This document shows, piece by piece, positions 51,905 through 59,635 of a DNA stretch of 64,000 bases (the first letter of the stretch is position 1; every line of letters starts with the position of its first letter). Below the pieces are notes generated by a model, which saw only the letters and a list, made by a program, of their open reading frames with translations, ran no database searches and had not been told where the DNA came from. The position numbers and the translations under genes were made by a program. The DNA lies in contig NZ_JAPDNR010000001.1 in NCBI RefSeq assembly GCF_025989125.1, positions 2,524,301 through 2,588,300 of the forward strand, read 5' to 3'. Origin of the DNA: Chitinophaga nivalis (GTDB lineage: Bacteria > Bacteroidota > Bacteroidia > Chitinophagales > Chitinophagaceae).

Positions 51905-53005
51905 TTATAAATACTGGAAGTTTGTTTTCGGTGTAATATTCAGCAAAGTCTGATAAATCAGCTGAATGGTATTTTCGATATCATCTTTCTTCACCATCTC
52001 CACAGTCGTATGCATGTAACGCAGTGGTAAGCTGATCAGCGCAGAAGGCGTACCGTCATTGCTGTAGGCAAAAGCATCGGTATCCGTACCGGTACTGCGG
52101 CTCACGGCATGCAGCTGATAAGGAATATCATTTTTCTTCGCTGTTTTGATGATCAGATCCCGTAAAATGTTGTGTACTGCCGGACCATAGGTAATGCTTG
52201 GACCGCCACCACACTTAATTTCACCTTCTATATTTTTGTTGATCATCGGCGTAGTTGTATCATGGGTTACATCCGTGATGATGGCTACATTCGCTTTAAT
52301 ACGCTTGGCAATCATTTCTGCGCCGCGTAATCCCACTTCTTCCTGTACTGCATTCACGATATATAAACCGAAGGGTAACTCCTGTTTCTTTTCTTTCAGC
52401 AGGCGGGCTACTTCTGCAATCATAAAACCACCAATACGGTTATCGATCGCACGGCAGATGTAGTAGTCGTAGTTCAGCTCTTCAAAGCCATCATTAAACG
52501 TACATACGCATCCTACATGGATACCCAGTTCTTCTACTTCCTTACGGGAGCGGGCGCCGCAATCCAGGAAGATGTTATCTACCTTAGGTTGTGGCTCTTT
52601 GCCATCGTTGCTGCGCTGCCGGGTGTGGATAGCCGGCCATCCGAATACCGCTTTCACGATACCTTTCTCCGTGTGGATATTCACTCTCATGGAAGGCGCT
52701 ATCTGCTGATCTGACCCACCATTGCGGATCACATAAATCAATCCTTCCGGAGAAATATAGTTGACAAACCAGGAGATCTCATCTGCGTGGGCTTCAATCA
52801 CCACTTTAAATTCGGCTTTCGGGTTAATCACACCTACTACAGAACCGTATGGATCTACAAAATGTTCGTCGATATACGGCGTGAGGTATTTCAGCCAGAG
52901 CTTTTGTCCTTCTTTTTCAAAACCGGTGGGCGACGGATTGTTGAGATAGTCTTTGAGGAATGCGAGGGATTCCTTGTTGAATATGGATTTTTGTTTTTTA
53001 GACAT
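51905..53005 (-). CDS. M42 family metallo-aminopeptidase
   Basis: A 366-residue M42 peptidase (tetrahedral aminopeptidase/FrvX type). Metal ligands are in EAHADEISWF, the bridging Asp is in AIDNRIGGF, the catalytic Glu pair is in VQEEVGLRG and a further ligand is in TDVTHD. The final ligand region is LPLRYMHTTVEM. Such dodecameric enzymes trim peptides in the cytoplasm. Monocistronic. Confidence 0.93.
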   Translation of the reverse strand: MSKKQKSIFNKESLAFLKDYLNNPSPTGFEKEGQKLWLKYLTPYIDEHFVDPYGSVVGVINPKAEFKVVIEAHADEISWFVNYISPEGLIYVIRNGGSDQQIAPSMRVNIHTEKGIVKAVFGWPAIHTRQRSNDGKEPQPKVDNIFLDCGARSRKEVEELGIHVGCVCTFNDGFEELNYDYYICRAIDNRIGGFMIAEVARLLKEKKQELPFGLYIVNAVQEEVGLRGAEMIAKRIKANVAIITDVTHDTTTPMINKNIEGEIKCGGGPSITYGPAVHNILRDLIIKTAKKNDIPYQLHAVSRSTGTDTDAFAYSNDGTPSALISLPLRYMHTTVEMVKKDDIENTIQLIYQTLLNITPKTNFQYL

Positions 53006-53029
53006 AATATGTAATTAAGTGTAGACTGA

Positions 53030-53037
53030 CAAATGTA
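53030..53037 (-). promoter_or_regulatory. -7 element of the M42 peptidase gene
   Basis: Minus-strand TACATTTG matches TANNTTTG, 25 bp before the start codon. Confidence 0.45.
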
Positions 53038-53069
53038 ATGATTTTAGCGTATCAGAAAACGCCCGGCAG

Positions 53070-53909
53070 TTACCAGCTGCTGATGAGGTGCAACAAAGCG
53101 GATAAGGCCATAAATCCGTCCAACACAAAATAAAAGAGATAGTCTGAAGGGCGGTGGTGCGCTTCGTGGGTAATCAGCGCCGTGGCAGCCACGGGAATGA
53201 GCAGGCTGATAAGCACCGGCGTAGTGGTATAAGGTAACAACCGTAAGGCACAAATGGCCGCCAGCAGCAGAATGCCATAATACAGCCGGTTCAGTTCACG
53301 GGTGTTGAGATAGGTAATCAGGCTGCGGATACCTTCTTTCCTGTCTGCCTCCACATCCCGGTAATCGAAGAGGATACAGATCGCATAGATGAGGAAAAAA
53401 CGGTGCAACGTAAAATATACGACGGGCGGAGTGACATGCAGATCGGCGATGAGTGCGGGCAGCAGAGTGGTCACATAGGTCCAGACAAATGTAAGAAACA
53501 AGGTTTTGCCCACAGCGATTTTACTGAGCCACTTGAAGGCTTTATGCGGTACTTTCGGCGCCGAATACAAAAAGGTCAGCACGGCGCTGAAACTAATCAC
53601 CAGCCAGTATTGCCGCAGCTGCCAGAAAAAATACAAGGCGCCTATCATGCCAATGCCGCTCAGGCATAACAACAAGGTACGGTGACGTGCGCCCCAGCGA
53701 ATCCGTTCGGAAGAAGACAGGTAAGTACCGGGGGTGAGGTACCAATGAAAATTATAACTGCAGATGGTGGAGAAAAAGACGAAGTAGTAAAAAGTGGTTT
53801 GTGGATAACGTAGTATCAGCAGCTGATTGGTTTGCCAGATCATCAGCAATGCACACAAGGAAATGTATACCGATGTAAAGAGAAAAAAATGAAAAATGGT
53901 TTTCGGCAT
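53070..53909 (-). CDS. UbiA-like prenyltransferase homologue, first Asp motif missing
   Basis: A 279-residue membrane protein with about eight helices. The second aspartate-rich motif of the UbiA superfamily is present as FDYRDVEADRKEG (Asp182, Asp185, Asp189). The first motif, normally N-x-x-x-D-x-x-x-D, is reduced to CSYNFHWYLTP (Asn53 without the aspartates). It may therefore bind but not transfer a prenyl diphosphate, or use a different substrate. This variant form may be common in Bacteroidota. It lies 66 nt after the carboxylase gene, on the same strand. Confidence 0.65.
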   Translation of the reverse strand: MPKTIFHFFLFTSVYISLCALLMIWQTNQLLILRYPQTTFYYFVFFSTICSYNFHWYLTPGTYLSSSERIRWGARHRTLLLCLSGIGMIGALYFFWQLRQYWLVISFSAVLTFLYSAPKVPHKAFKWLSKIAVGKTLFLTFVWTYVTTLLPALIADLHVTPPVVYFTLHRFFLIYAICILFDYRDVEADRKEGIRSLITYLNTRELNRLYYGILLLAAICALRLLPYTTTPVLISLLIPVAATALITHEAHHRPSDYLFYFVLDGFMALSALLHLISSW

Positions 53910-53937
53910 GTAGCGGTTTACTTTAAGTAATGGCTGC

Positions 53938-53968
53938 GGCTGTGGCGTATCCGGGATACCCCACAGCC
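53938..53968 (-). terminator. Hairpin after the carboxylase gene
   Basis: GGCTGTGG pairs with CCACAGCC, with inner GTATCC/GGATAC. No T-run follows, so read-through into the UbiA-like gene is likely. Confidence 0.5.
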
Positions 53969-53975
53969 GGTTGCC

Positions 53976-55514
53976 TTACAAAGGTATGTTGCCGTGCTTT
54001 TTTCTGGGCATCTGCACCACTTTATTTTCCAGCATTTTGAAGCCTTTAATCAGTTTCTGGCGGGCCTCTTCCGGTTTGATGACCTCGTCGATATAACCTT
54101 TTTCAGCGGCCAGGTAAGGGTTGGCAAAGCTGTCGGTATAATCGGCTACCAGTTCATTCATGCGGGCTTCCGGATCAGCAGCGGCATCAATTTCTTTTTT
54201 GAAGATGATTTCCACGGCTCCTTTCGCACCCATTACGGCAATTTCTGCCTGTGGGAAAGCGAAATTGAGATCTGCGCCGATATGTTTGGAGTTCATCACA
54301 CAATACGCGCCGCCATAGGCTTTGCGGGTGGTGAGGGTCAGTTTGGGCACTGTGGCTTCACTGAGGGCATACAGCAGTTTGGCGCCGTTGGTGATGATAC
54401 CGTTCCATTCCTGGTCGGTACCTGGCAGGAAGCCAGGTACGTCTACGAGTACCAGCAACGGAACGTTGAAGGCATCGCAGAAGCGGGTGAAACGAGCCGC
54501 CTTTACGGAAGCATGGATGTCCAGTACACCAGCCAGGTGGGCCGGCTGGTTGGCCACGATACCGATGCTTCTGCCGGCGATGCGGGCAAAGCCCACAATG
54601 ATGTTTTCGGCAAAATTCTTATGTACCTCAAAAAAACTGTCCGTATCCGTGAGGAGGGCAATGACCTCTTTCATGTCGTAAGGCTGATTGGGATTGACCG
54701 GAATCAGGGTATTCAGGTCTTCCCGGATTTCATTGCCAGGCTCATAAGGATATACCGGTGCTGTTTCTTCACAGTTTTGCGGAATATAGCTCAGGAGTTG
54801 TTTGATATATTGGATGCATTCCACCTCGTTGCTGCAGGCAAAGTGGGTTACCCCGCTTTTGGAAGCATGTGTTTGTGCGCCGCCCAGTTCCTCGGAAGTG
54901 ACTTCTTCGTGGGTAACGGTTTTTACCACATTGGGTCCGGTCACAAACATATAGGAGGTTTGTTCCACCATCAGGATAAAGTCGGTGATGGCAGGGGAGT
55001 ATACCGCACCGCCGGCACAGGGGCCCATGATGGCGGAAATTTGCGGAATCACGCCGGAAGCGCGGGTGTTGCGGTAGAAGATGTCGGCATAGCCACCCAG
55101 GCTTACCACACCTTCCTGGATGCGTGCCCCGCCGCTATCGTTTAGCCCTATCAGTGGGGCGCCGTTTTGCACGGCGAGGTCCATGATTTTACAGATCTTG
55201 CGGGCATGTGGTTCGGAAAGGCTGCCACCATATACGGTGAAGTCCTGTGAAAACACATAGGTCAGGCGGCCGTGAATGGTACCATAGCCGGTTACCACGC
55301 CATCTCCCAGAAACTGTTCCTGGTCGAGGGTTAAGCCCCGGTTACGGTTGGTAACCAACATATCCAGTTCTTCGAAAGAACCTTCATCCAGTAATAATTG
55401 TAATCTTTCGCGGGCAGTCAGTTTTCCTTTCTTATGCTGAGATGCAATACGGCTTTCACCGCCTCCTAGTTTGGCTTCGTCTATCTTTGCCTGTAACGTT
55501 GCTATTTTATTCAT
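53976..55514 (-). CDS. Acyl-CoA carboxylase beta subunit (propionyl/methylmalonyl type)
   Basis: A 512-residue carboxyltransferase. Two acyl-CoA carboxylase halves are present. The N-terminal half has [26 protein letters not shown] and [17 protein letters not shown]; the C-terminal half has [27 protein letters not shown] and [11 protein letters not shown]. This is the form found in propionyl-CoA carboxylase beta or methylmalonyl-CoA decarboxylase alpha. It moves carboxyl from biotin to an acyl-CoA. No biotin carrier gene is adjacent. Confidence 0.93.
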   Translation of the reverse strand: MNKIATLQAKIDEAKLGGGESRIASQHKKGKLTARERLQLLLDEGSFEELDMLVTNRNRGLTLDQEQFLGDGVVTGYGTIHGRLTYVFSQDFTVYGGSLSEPHARKICKIMDLAVQNGAPLIGLNDSGGARIQEGVVSLGGYADIFYRNTRASGVIPQISAIMGPCAGGAVYSPAITDFILMVEQTSYMFVTGPNVVKTVTHEEVTSEELGGAQTHASKSGVTHFACSNEVECIQYIKQLLSYIPQNCEETAPVYPYEPGNEIREDLNTLIPVNPNQPYDMKEVIALLTDTDSFFEVHKNFAENIIVGFARIAGRSIGIVANQPAHLAGVLDIHASVKAARFTRFCDAFNVPLLVLVDVPGFLPGTDQEWNGIITNGAKLLYALSEATVPKLTLTTRKAYGGAYCVMNSKHIGADLNFAFPQAEIAVMGAKGAVEIIFKKEIDAAADPEARMNELVADYTDSFANPYLAAEKGYIDEVIKPEEARQKLIKGFKMLENKVVQMPRKKHGNIPL

Positions 55515-55695
55515 GTGTGGATAATGAAATTGGAGGATTCTGAAAAATCAGCCACGAATCATGTATCCCGCCACTGCAGTGAGCTAACGCGAAAATTATC
55601 CGCAGTTATCCTGGCTGCAACACGTTGTACATCATTCGTGCTGTTATATACGGGTTATCCCGTTGATCTGTAAATGTAAGGTATTCAGCCTATAT

Positions 55696-56145
55696 CTAGG
55701 CGCGATAAGAAATTTTGGGCGTGATCAGCGTGTCGCTGATATTGCCTGCCCTATCTTTGATGATGATGGAGAAGTTGATACTATCTTTGGGAATGGTGAC
55801 ATAATCGCTAAATTTAATTTCAATGGTCTGGAGTGGGATTCTTACTTCTGCTTTTACATTCAGTCCTTTGCTGCGGCCTATTTCGGGCATGCTTTTAGGC
55901 GTCCAGGCCGTATCTATTTTACCATCCTTAAAATGACTGAGAATGATGGTGCCCAGCGTCAGTGTGTCTTCGATGTCACCATCTCCATCTTCTACGTTCA
56001 GAAAAATGGTCATGTCATTGGTTGCCGGTGTGATGCTGTCCACGGAATAGCTTTTGAAGGTCACAATGGGCTTAGGACCTACACCATCCTTTTTACAGGC
56101 ATAAAAGAAACCGGCTACCAGGAACAAAAACAGAATTTTCTTCAT
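55696..56145 (-). CDS. Small lipoprotein of unknown function
   Basis: A 149-residue lipoprotein from the ATG at 56145; a 14-residue upstream extension does not look like a signal peptide. Signal LFLFLVAGFFYAC gives lipidated Cys17. The mature part has a VEDGDGDIEDTL segment, a calcium-like acidic loop, and beta strands ending IIIKDRAGNISDTLI, similar to Ig-like or cadherin-like modules in Bacteroidota lipoproteins. No specific family. Confidence 0.7.
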   Translation of the reverse strand: MKKILFLFLVAGFFYACKKDGVGPKPIVTFKSYSVDSITPATNDMTIFLNVEDGDGDIEDTLTLGTIILSHFKDGKIDTAWTPKSMPEIGRSKGLNVKAEVRIPLQTIEIKFSDYVTIPKDSINFSIIIKDRAGNISDTLITPKISYRA

Positions 56146-56264
56146 AAAACAAACGTACATTAATTTAGGAAATATACAAATATTCAATTATCTCTCCTGC
56201 ACTTTTACAAAACGTTTTTTTTCCGGCAATTGTTACTTCCTGCGGGTTAATTTATTCTTCTCCC

Positions 56265-56272
56265 TAAATTTG
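56265..56272 (+). promoter_or_regulatory. -7 element of the LuxE-like gene
   Basis: TAAATTTG matches TANNTTTG exactly, 22 bp before the start codon; no clear -33 box. Confidence 0.45.
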
Positions 56273-56294
56273 TAAGATTTTAAAGCCAGATTAC

Positions 56295-57278
56295 ATGACT
56301 GCCGTTTCACCGGAACATATATTTTCACTGCAGTTGGACGGACTGGAATCCGCCGCACTGGAGCTTTTTCATTTTCAGTACCGCGAAAATGCCCTTTACC
56401 GGGCTTATACAGATGCGCTGCGCATTCAGCCGGCTGCTGTCAAAAGCATTGAACAGATTCCTTACCTGCCGATACAATTTTTTAAATCCCATGCTGTGGT
56501 TTGCGGCGATTTTGAGCCGGAGTTGATTTTTGAGAGCAGTGGTACCACCCAAACCGTCAATAGCCGTCACCTGGTGAAATCATCTGCTATTTATACCCAA
56601 AGCTTTATGACGGCTTTTGAGCAGTTTTACGGGCCGGTGGAAGATTATGTGGTAGTGGGCCTGTTACCGTCTTACCTGGAGCGGCAGCATTCCTCGCTGG
56701 TACGGATGGTGCAGGAAATGATTATCCGCAGCGGGCGTGAGGAGAGCGGCTTTTACCTGTATGAGCATGAAAAGCTCCATCAGCAATTGCAGGCGCTGGA
56801 AGCCCGTGGCCAGAAAGTGTTGCTGATAGGGGTTACTTTCGGCCTGCTCGATTTTGCAGAAAACTATACCCTGCAGCTGCAGCATACCATTGTCATGGAA
56901 ACCGGGGGTATGAAAGGGCGGCGGGAAGAATGGACCCGCCAGGAAGTACACGCTTTCCTGCAGGAACGTTTGGGCGCCACCGTCATACATGCGGAATATG
57001 GTATGACAGAATTGTTATCCCAGGCCTATTCCAAAGGAGCAGGGATGTTTGAAACGCCCCCCTGGATGAAGATACTGTTGCGGGATGAAAATGATCCTTT
57101 CCAGCTGACCACCGGAAAAGGCGCCGGCGTCATCAACGTTATTGACCTCGCCAATATTTATTCCTGTGCCTTTATTGCTACGGATGATATCGGCCGGATT
57201 CACGCGGATGGCCGTTTTGAAGTACTGGGCCGGCTGGATAATTCAGCCCTGAGAGGTTGCAGCCTGATGGTATCTTAA
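56295..57278 (+). CDS. LuxE/PaaK-like acyl-activating protein
   Basis: A 327-residue protein of the LuxE acyl-protein synthetase family. It has the adenylation-type loop FESSGTTQTVNSRH, the substrate region VVGLLPSYLERQHSSLV, and EYGMTELLSQAYSKG, typical of LuxE. The end (DIGRIHADGRFEVLGRLDNS) resembles the C-terminus of AMP-forming ligases. Classical LuxE activates fatty acids for the LuxC reductase; no luxC lies next to it, so its role here is unknown. Confidence 0.82.
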   Translation: MTAVSPEHIFSLQLDGLESAALELFHFQYRENALYRAYTDALRIQPAAVKSIEQIPYLPIQFFKSHAVVCGDFEPELIFESSGTTQTVNSRHLVKSSAIYTQSFMTAFEQFYGPVEDYVVVGLLPSYLERQHSSLVRMVQEMIIRSGREESGFYLYEHEKLHQQLQALEARGQKVLLIGVTFGLLDFAENYTLQLQHTIVMETGGMKGRREEWTRQEVHAFLQERLGATVIHAEYGMTELLSQAYSKGAGMFETPPWMKILLRDENDPFQLTTGKGAGVINVIDLANIYSCAFIATDDIGRIHADGRFEVLGRLDNSALRGCSLMVS

Positions 57279-57305
57279 TGTAAGTGCATGTACCCGGATG
57301 GGATG

Positions 57306-57344
57306 ATACGCTTTTACGGGAAATACTTTCCGTAAAAGCGTATT
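57306..57344. terminator. Bidirectional terminator
   Basis: ATACGCTTTTACGG pairs with CCGTAAAAGCGTAT, extended by GAAA/TTTC, followed by TTCGTTT. It lies between convergent genes. Confidence 0.8.
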
Positions 57345-57348
57345 TCGT

Positions 57349-58062
57349 TTATTCGTAAGCCGCTTCTTTCAGCAGGGCTGGCAGTTTTGCCGGGTCCTGC
57401 ATGATTATGGAAAGGGCAGGCGTATAGGGGAAGGCCTGGTGATCCATACCAAAGGTGTGGAGCAAGTAAGTGTTGAGTTGTTCCGATGTCGTATATCCCT
57501 GGAGGTAGTCGCCCAGGTAAAACAGAAAACGTTTCTTTTCCTTTTCCGTCAGTAACACCAGGGCTACTTTGTCTTTCAGCTGCTGGGGGCCGGACTGGAA
57601 TATCTTCAGTGCCTGCTGGTATTGTTCTGTACCGAAATGCGCAGGTGCCTCGGGCAGCAGGTGTGTACAAAAATAATCTACTGCAATATCATCGAAATAA
57701 CCGGCGCCTTCATCCGTATCCTGTTCGTTGTGCCAGGTACCCCACTGCTGGAGCTGCCGCGCGGTAATGTCGCCCTGCAGCAGTGCCTGCAGCTGGTGAA
57801 TAACGCCTGCGCGGGTAGGCGTGGTATCCGCGGCATACGTGATGTGGGTAACAATCTCCTGATAGTAGTCCTTATTGAATTCAGTAGCGGCGCGCAACAG
57901 TAACCGGGTCATTTCTTCCTCCCTGTCTTCCGTAAAGTGTAGCAGCCCCACCGTTTCCGTCAGGTCCTGCACGACTTCCTTGCTCGTTTTAGTACCACGC
58001 AGATATGCCTTCATGAGTGTAATGAAGTAAAGGGACGTTACAGGAGGTACTTGATTTTTCAT
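57349..58062 (-). CDS. Hypothetical helical protein with three similar motifs
   Basis: A 237-residue cytoplasmic, mainly helical protein. Three segments share the pattern of two hydrophobics, a Leu/Tyr-Leu, x-Gly-x-x-Thr/Ser: MKAYLRGTKTSKEVVQDL (from 17), LQALLQGDITARQLQQW (from 91) and LGDYLQGYTTSEQLNTYL (from 183). This suggests an internally repeated fold. No family recognised; small proteins of this type are sometimes immunity proteins, but nothing nearby supports that. Confidence 0.6.
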   Translation of the reverse strand: MKNQVPPVTSLYFITLMKAYLRGTKTSKEVVQDLTETVGLLHFTEDREEEMTRLLLRAATEFNKDYYQEIVTHITYAADTTPTRAGVIHQLQALLQGDITARQLQQWGTWHNEQDTDEGAGYFDDIAVDYFCTHLLPEAPAHFGTEQYQQALKIFQSGPQQLKDKVALVLLTEKEKKRFLFYLGDYLQGYTTSEQLNTYLLHTFGMDHQAFPYTPALSIIMQDPAKLPALLKEAAYE

Positions 58063-58259
58063 GGGCTCAGTTTATTACCAGGTCTTAGTATGCGGTTCAA
58101 AATTAGGATAAAATGCTGAATACGCGTTGTAACGGGTTACCATTTAGCGATGTAAAGTACCATTTATCCCCCTTTAACATTTTTTTGGGCCATTCGGAAA
58201 ACTAAAAAAAGTAATTTACCGTAAGCTTTCTACAACGATTATCGCAAAAAAAAAGTTTT

Positions 58260-58859
58260 ATGCCGGTAAATGAATCTGATTCCGCTCAGGAAGCTACCAC
58301 GGGTAATCCCGCTACCTGGGTAAAACAATATGCTGCAGACCTCTTCCGGTTTGCCTTATCACAAACAGCCGATCGTGAGCTGGCACAGGACCTGGTACAG
58401 GATACCTTCCTGAGTGCTTTGCAGGCCCGGGCGCAGTTCAGGGGAGAAAGCAGCGAGCTTACCTGGCTGATGAGCATACTCAGAAACAAAGTGGCAGACC
58501 ACTACCGTACATCCGGCCGGACCGTAAGTTTAGACGAACAACTCATCACCGACAGCGACCCGCATCACTTCTTTTTTAATGAAAAAGGCCACTGGCATAA
58601 ACATAGGGCGCCTGTTGCCTGGACAAAGGATATACCTGCTCCCGGAGAGCAATCCGATTTTTTCCGGGTGCTGCAAGCCTGTATGAAAAAACTGACGGGA
58701 ATAGGACAAGCCGTTTTTAATCAGAAATATCTCGACGAAAAAAAATCAACAGCTATTTGTAAGGATCTGGCTATTTCAACGTCTAACTACTGGGTAATCA
58801 TGCACCGGGCCAGGCTGCAGCTAAGAGCCTGTCTCGGGAAAAACTGGTTCAGTAATTGA
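58260..58859 (+). CDS. ECF sigma factor of the HvfA-type RiPP locus
   Basis: A 199-residue sigma-70 family ECF factor. Region 2 (about residues 22-85) contains ADRELAQDLVQDTFLSAL and LTWLMSILRNKVADHYR. Region 4 (about 137-195) contains KKSTAICKDLAISTSNYWVIMHRAR. The linker is unusually long and histidine-rich (PHHFFFNEKGHWHKHRAP, from residue 101), which could bind metal. It is followed at once by a zinc-finger anti-sigma gene. Its likely target is the TGTAAG-N16-CGTCTAA promoter at 59145. It matches sigma factors that accompany gig/hvf-type DUF692 operons. Confidence 0.9.
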   Translation: MPVNESDSAQEATTGNPATWVKQYAADLFRFALSQTADRELAQDLVQDTFLSALQARAQFRGESSELTWLMSILRNKVADHYRTSGRTVSLDEQLITDSDPHHFFFNEKGHWHKHRAPVAWTKDIPAPGEQSDFFRVLQACMKKLTGIGQAVFNQKYLDEKKSTAICKDLAISTSNYWVIMHRARLQLRACLGKNWFSN

Positions 58860-58861
58860 GG

Positions 58862-59131
58862 ATGGGAAAACATCATCATACTTTATTCCCCTGTTGTAAA
58901 GAGGCGACCCTGCTGGCGGAGAAGCGCCTGCAACAGCCGCTTCCCTTAAAGGAGCGCGTGGGATTGGATATACATCTTTTATTATGCCGCCATTGCAGGC
59001 GGTATGTACAACAAAGTAAACGGATCGATAAACTGTTACGGGAATATTTTACCACACTTGCATATACATCACCCGACGAAACCCGCCTGGCACAATGGGA
59101 ACAGCTGATTGCAGACAAGCTGAAAAAATAA
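58862..59131 (+). CDS. Soluble zinc-finger anti-sigma factor
   Basis: An 89-residue protein, cognate partner of the preceding sigma factor. From the ATG at 58862 it shows C12-x25-H38-x3-C42-x2-C45, the ZAS (zf-HC2) metal site (VGLDIHLLLCRHCRRY). There is no membrane helix, so sensing must be cytoplasmic. The extra HHH at residues 4-6 and the double Cys11-Cys12 could take part in metal or redox sensing. A TTG at 58856 would give a start overlapping the sigma stop; the ATG is 2 nt after that stop. Confidence 0.85.
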   Translation: MGKHHHTLFPCCKEATLLAEKRLQQPLPLKERVGLDIHLLLCRHCRRYVQQSKRIDKLLREYFTTLAYTSPDETRLAQWEQLIADKLKK

Positions 59132-59144
59132 AGACCGGATTTTT

Positions 59145-59173
59145 TGTAAGGAATGTTCCGTAGCTGCGTCTAA
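59145..59173 (+). promoter_or_regulatory. ECF-type promoter of the precursor gene
   Basis: TGTAAG (59145-59150), a 16-bp spacer and CGTCTAA (59167-59173) fit the general ECF pattern (TGTAA/GAAC at -35, CGTC at -10). It lies 42 bp before the precursor ATG and just after the anti-sigma gene. Recognition by the adjacent sigma factor is inferred. Confidence 0.65.
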
Positions 59174-59215
59174 TCACTACATATACATTGTTCACTTCTT
59201 TTTAAAGCTTACAAA

Positions 59216-59557
59216 ATGAAAAACAATTCATCTATCAGCAAAAAAGTATTGATTTCCGGTTCCCTCGTAGCCAGTGCTATCCTGGGTTTGGCAGCTGTAC
59301 ATGCCACGGCCAATCCTGTTAGCTATACCGATCTGGGTACTGGCGCGGCTGTACGAAATGCACTAACTGGTACGCCTATGCCAGCTAATACCCTGGAGCT
59401 TTCCTGTGGCGCCAAAAAAGACAGCACTGCCAAAACAAAAGAAGGTAAATGCGGGCAGGGCAAATGTGGTGAAGGCAAATGTGGTGGCCATAAAAAAGGC
59501 AAGGATAAAAAAGGAGGCAAGCATAAAGCAGACAGCACCGGCAAGTCCGGCCAATAA
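59216..59557 (+). CDS. hvfA: HvfA/bufferin-like RiPP precursor with EGKCG repeats
   Basis: A 113-residue secreted precursor peptide. A Sec-type signal (residues 1 to about 32, SGSLVASAILGLAAVHATA) is followed by a spacer (residues 33-63) and a core with EGKCGQGKCGEGKCG at residues 76-90. The core ends in a Lys/Gly/His-rich tail. Cysteines are at 64, 79, 84 and 89. In the known systems MNIO enzymes convert EGKCG cysteines to thiooxazole or related rings that bind copper. The next genes encode the matching enzyme, partner and DoxX protein, so this is the substrate. The exact modification here is not known. Confidence 0.88.
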   Translation: MKNNSSISKKVLISGSLVASAILGLAAVHATANPVSYTDLGTGAAVRNALTGTPMPANTLELSCGAKKDSTAKTKEGKCGQGKCGEGKCGGHKKGKDKKGGKHKADSTGKSGQ

Positions 59558-59571
59558 CGCTATTCACGGCA

Positions 59572-59611
59572 GAAAGGCCGGTGGTACACCATAGCCGGCC
59601 TTTCACTTTTG
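59572..59611 (+). terminator. Attenuator hairpin between precursor and MNIO genes
   Basis: GAAAGGCCGG (59572-59581) pairs with CCGGCCTTTC (59595-59604); the loop itself holds TGGT/ACCA. ACTTTTGTTTT follows. It could cut most transcripts after the precursor while allowing some read-through. Confidence 0.75.
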
Positions 59612-59635
59612 TTTTCACCGCTTAAACAGTCTATC

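Noticed and set aside
53994..55145. 383-codon plus-strand ORF
   Set aside because: Lies wholly antisense to the acyl-CoA carboxylase gene and its translation has no protein-like domain pattern.
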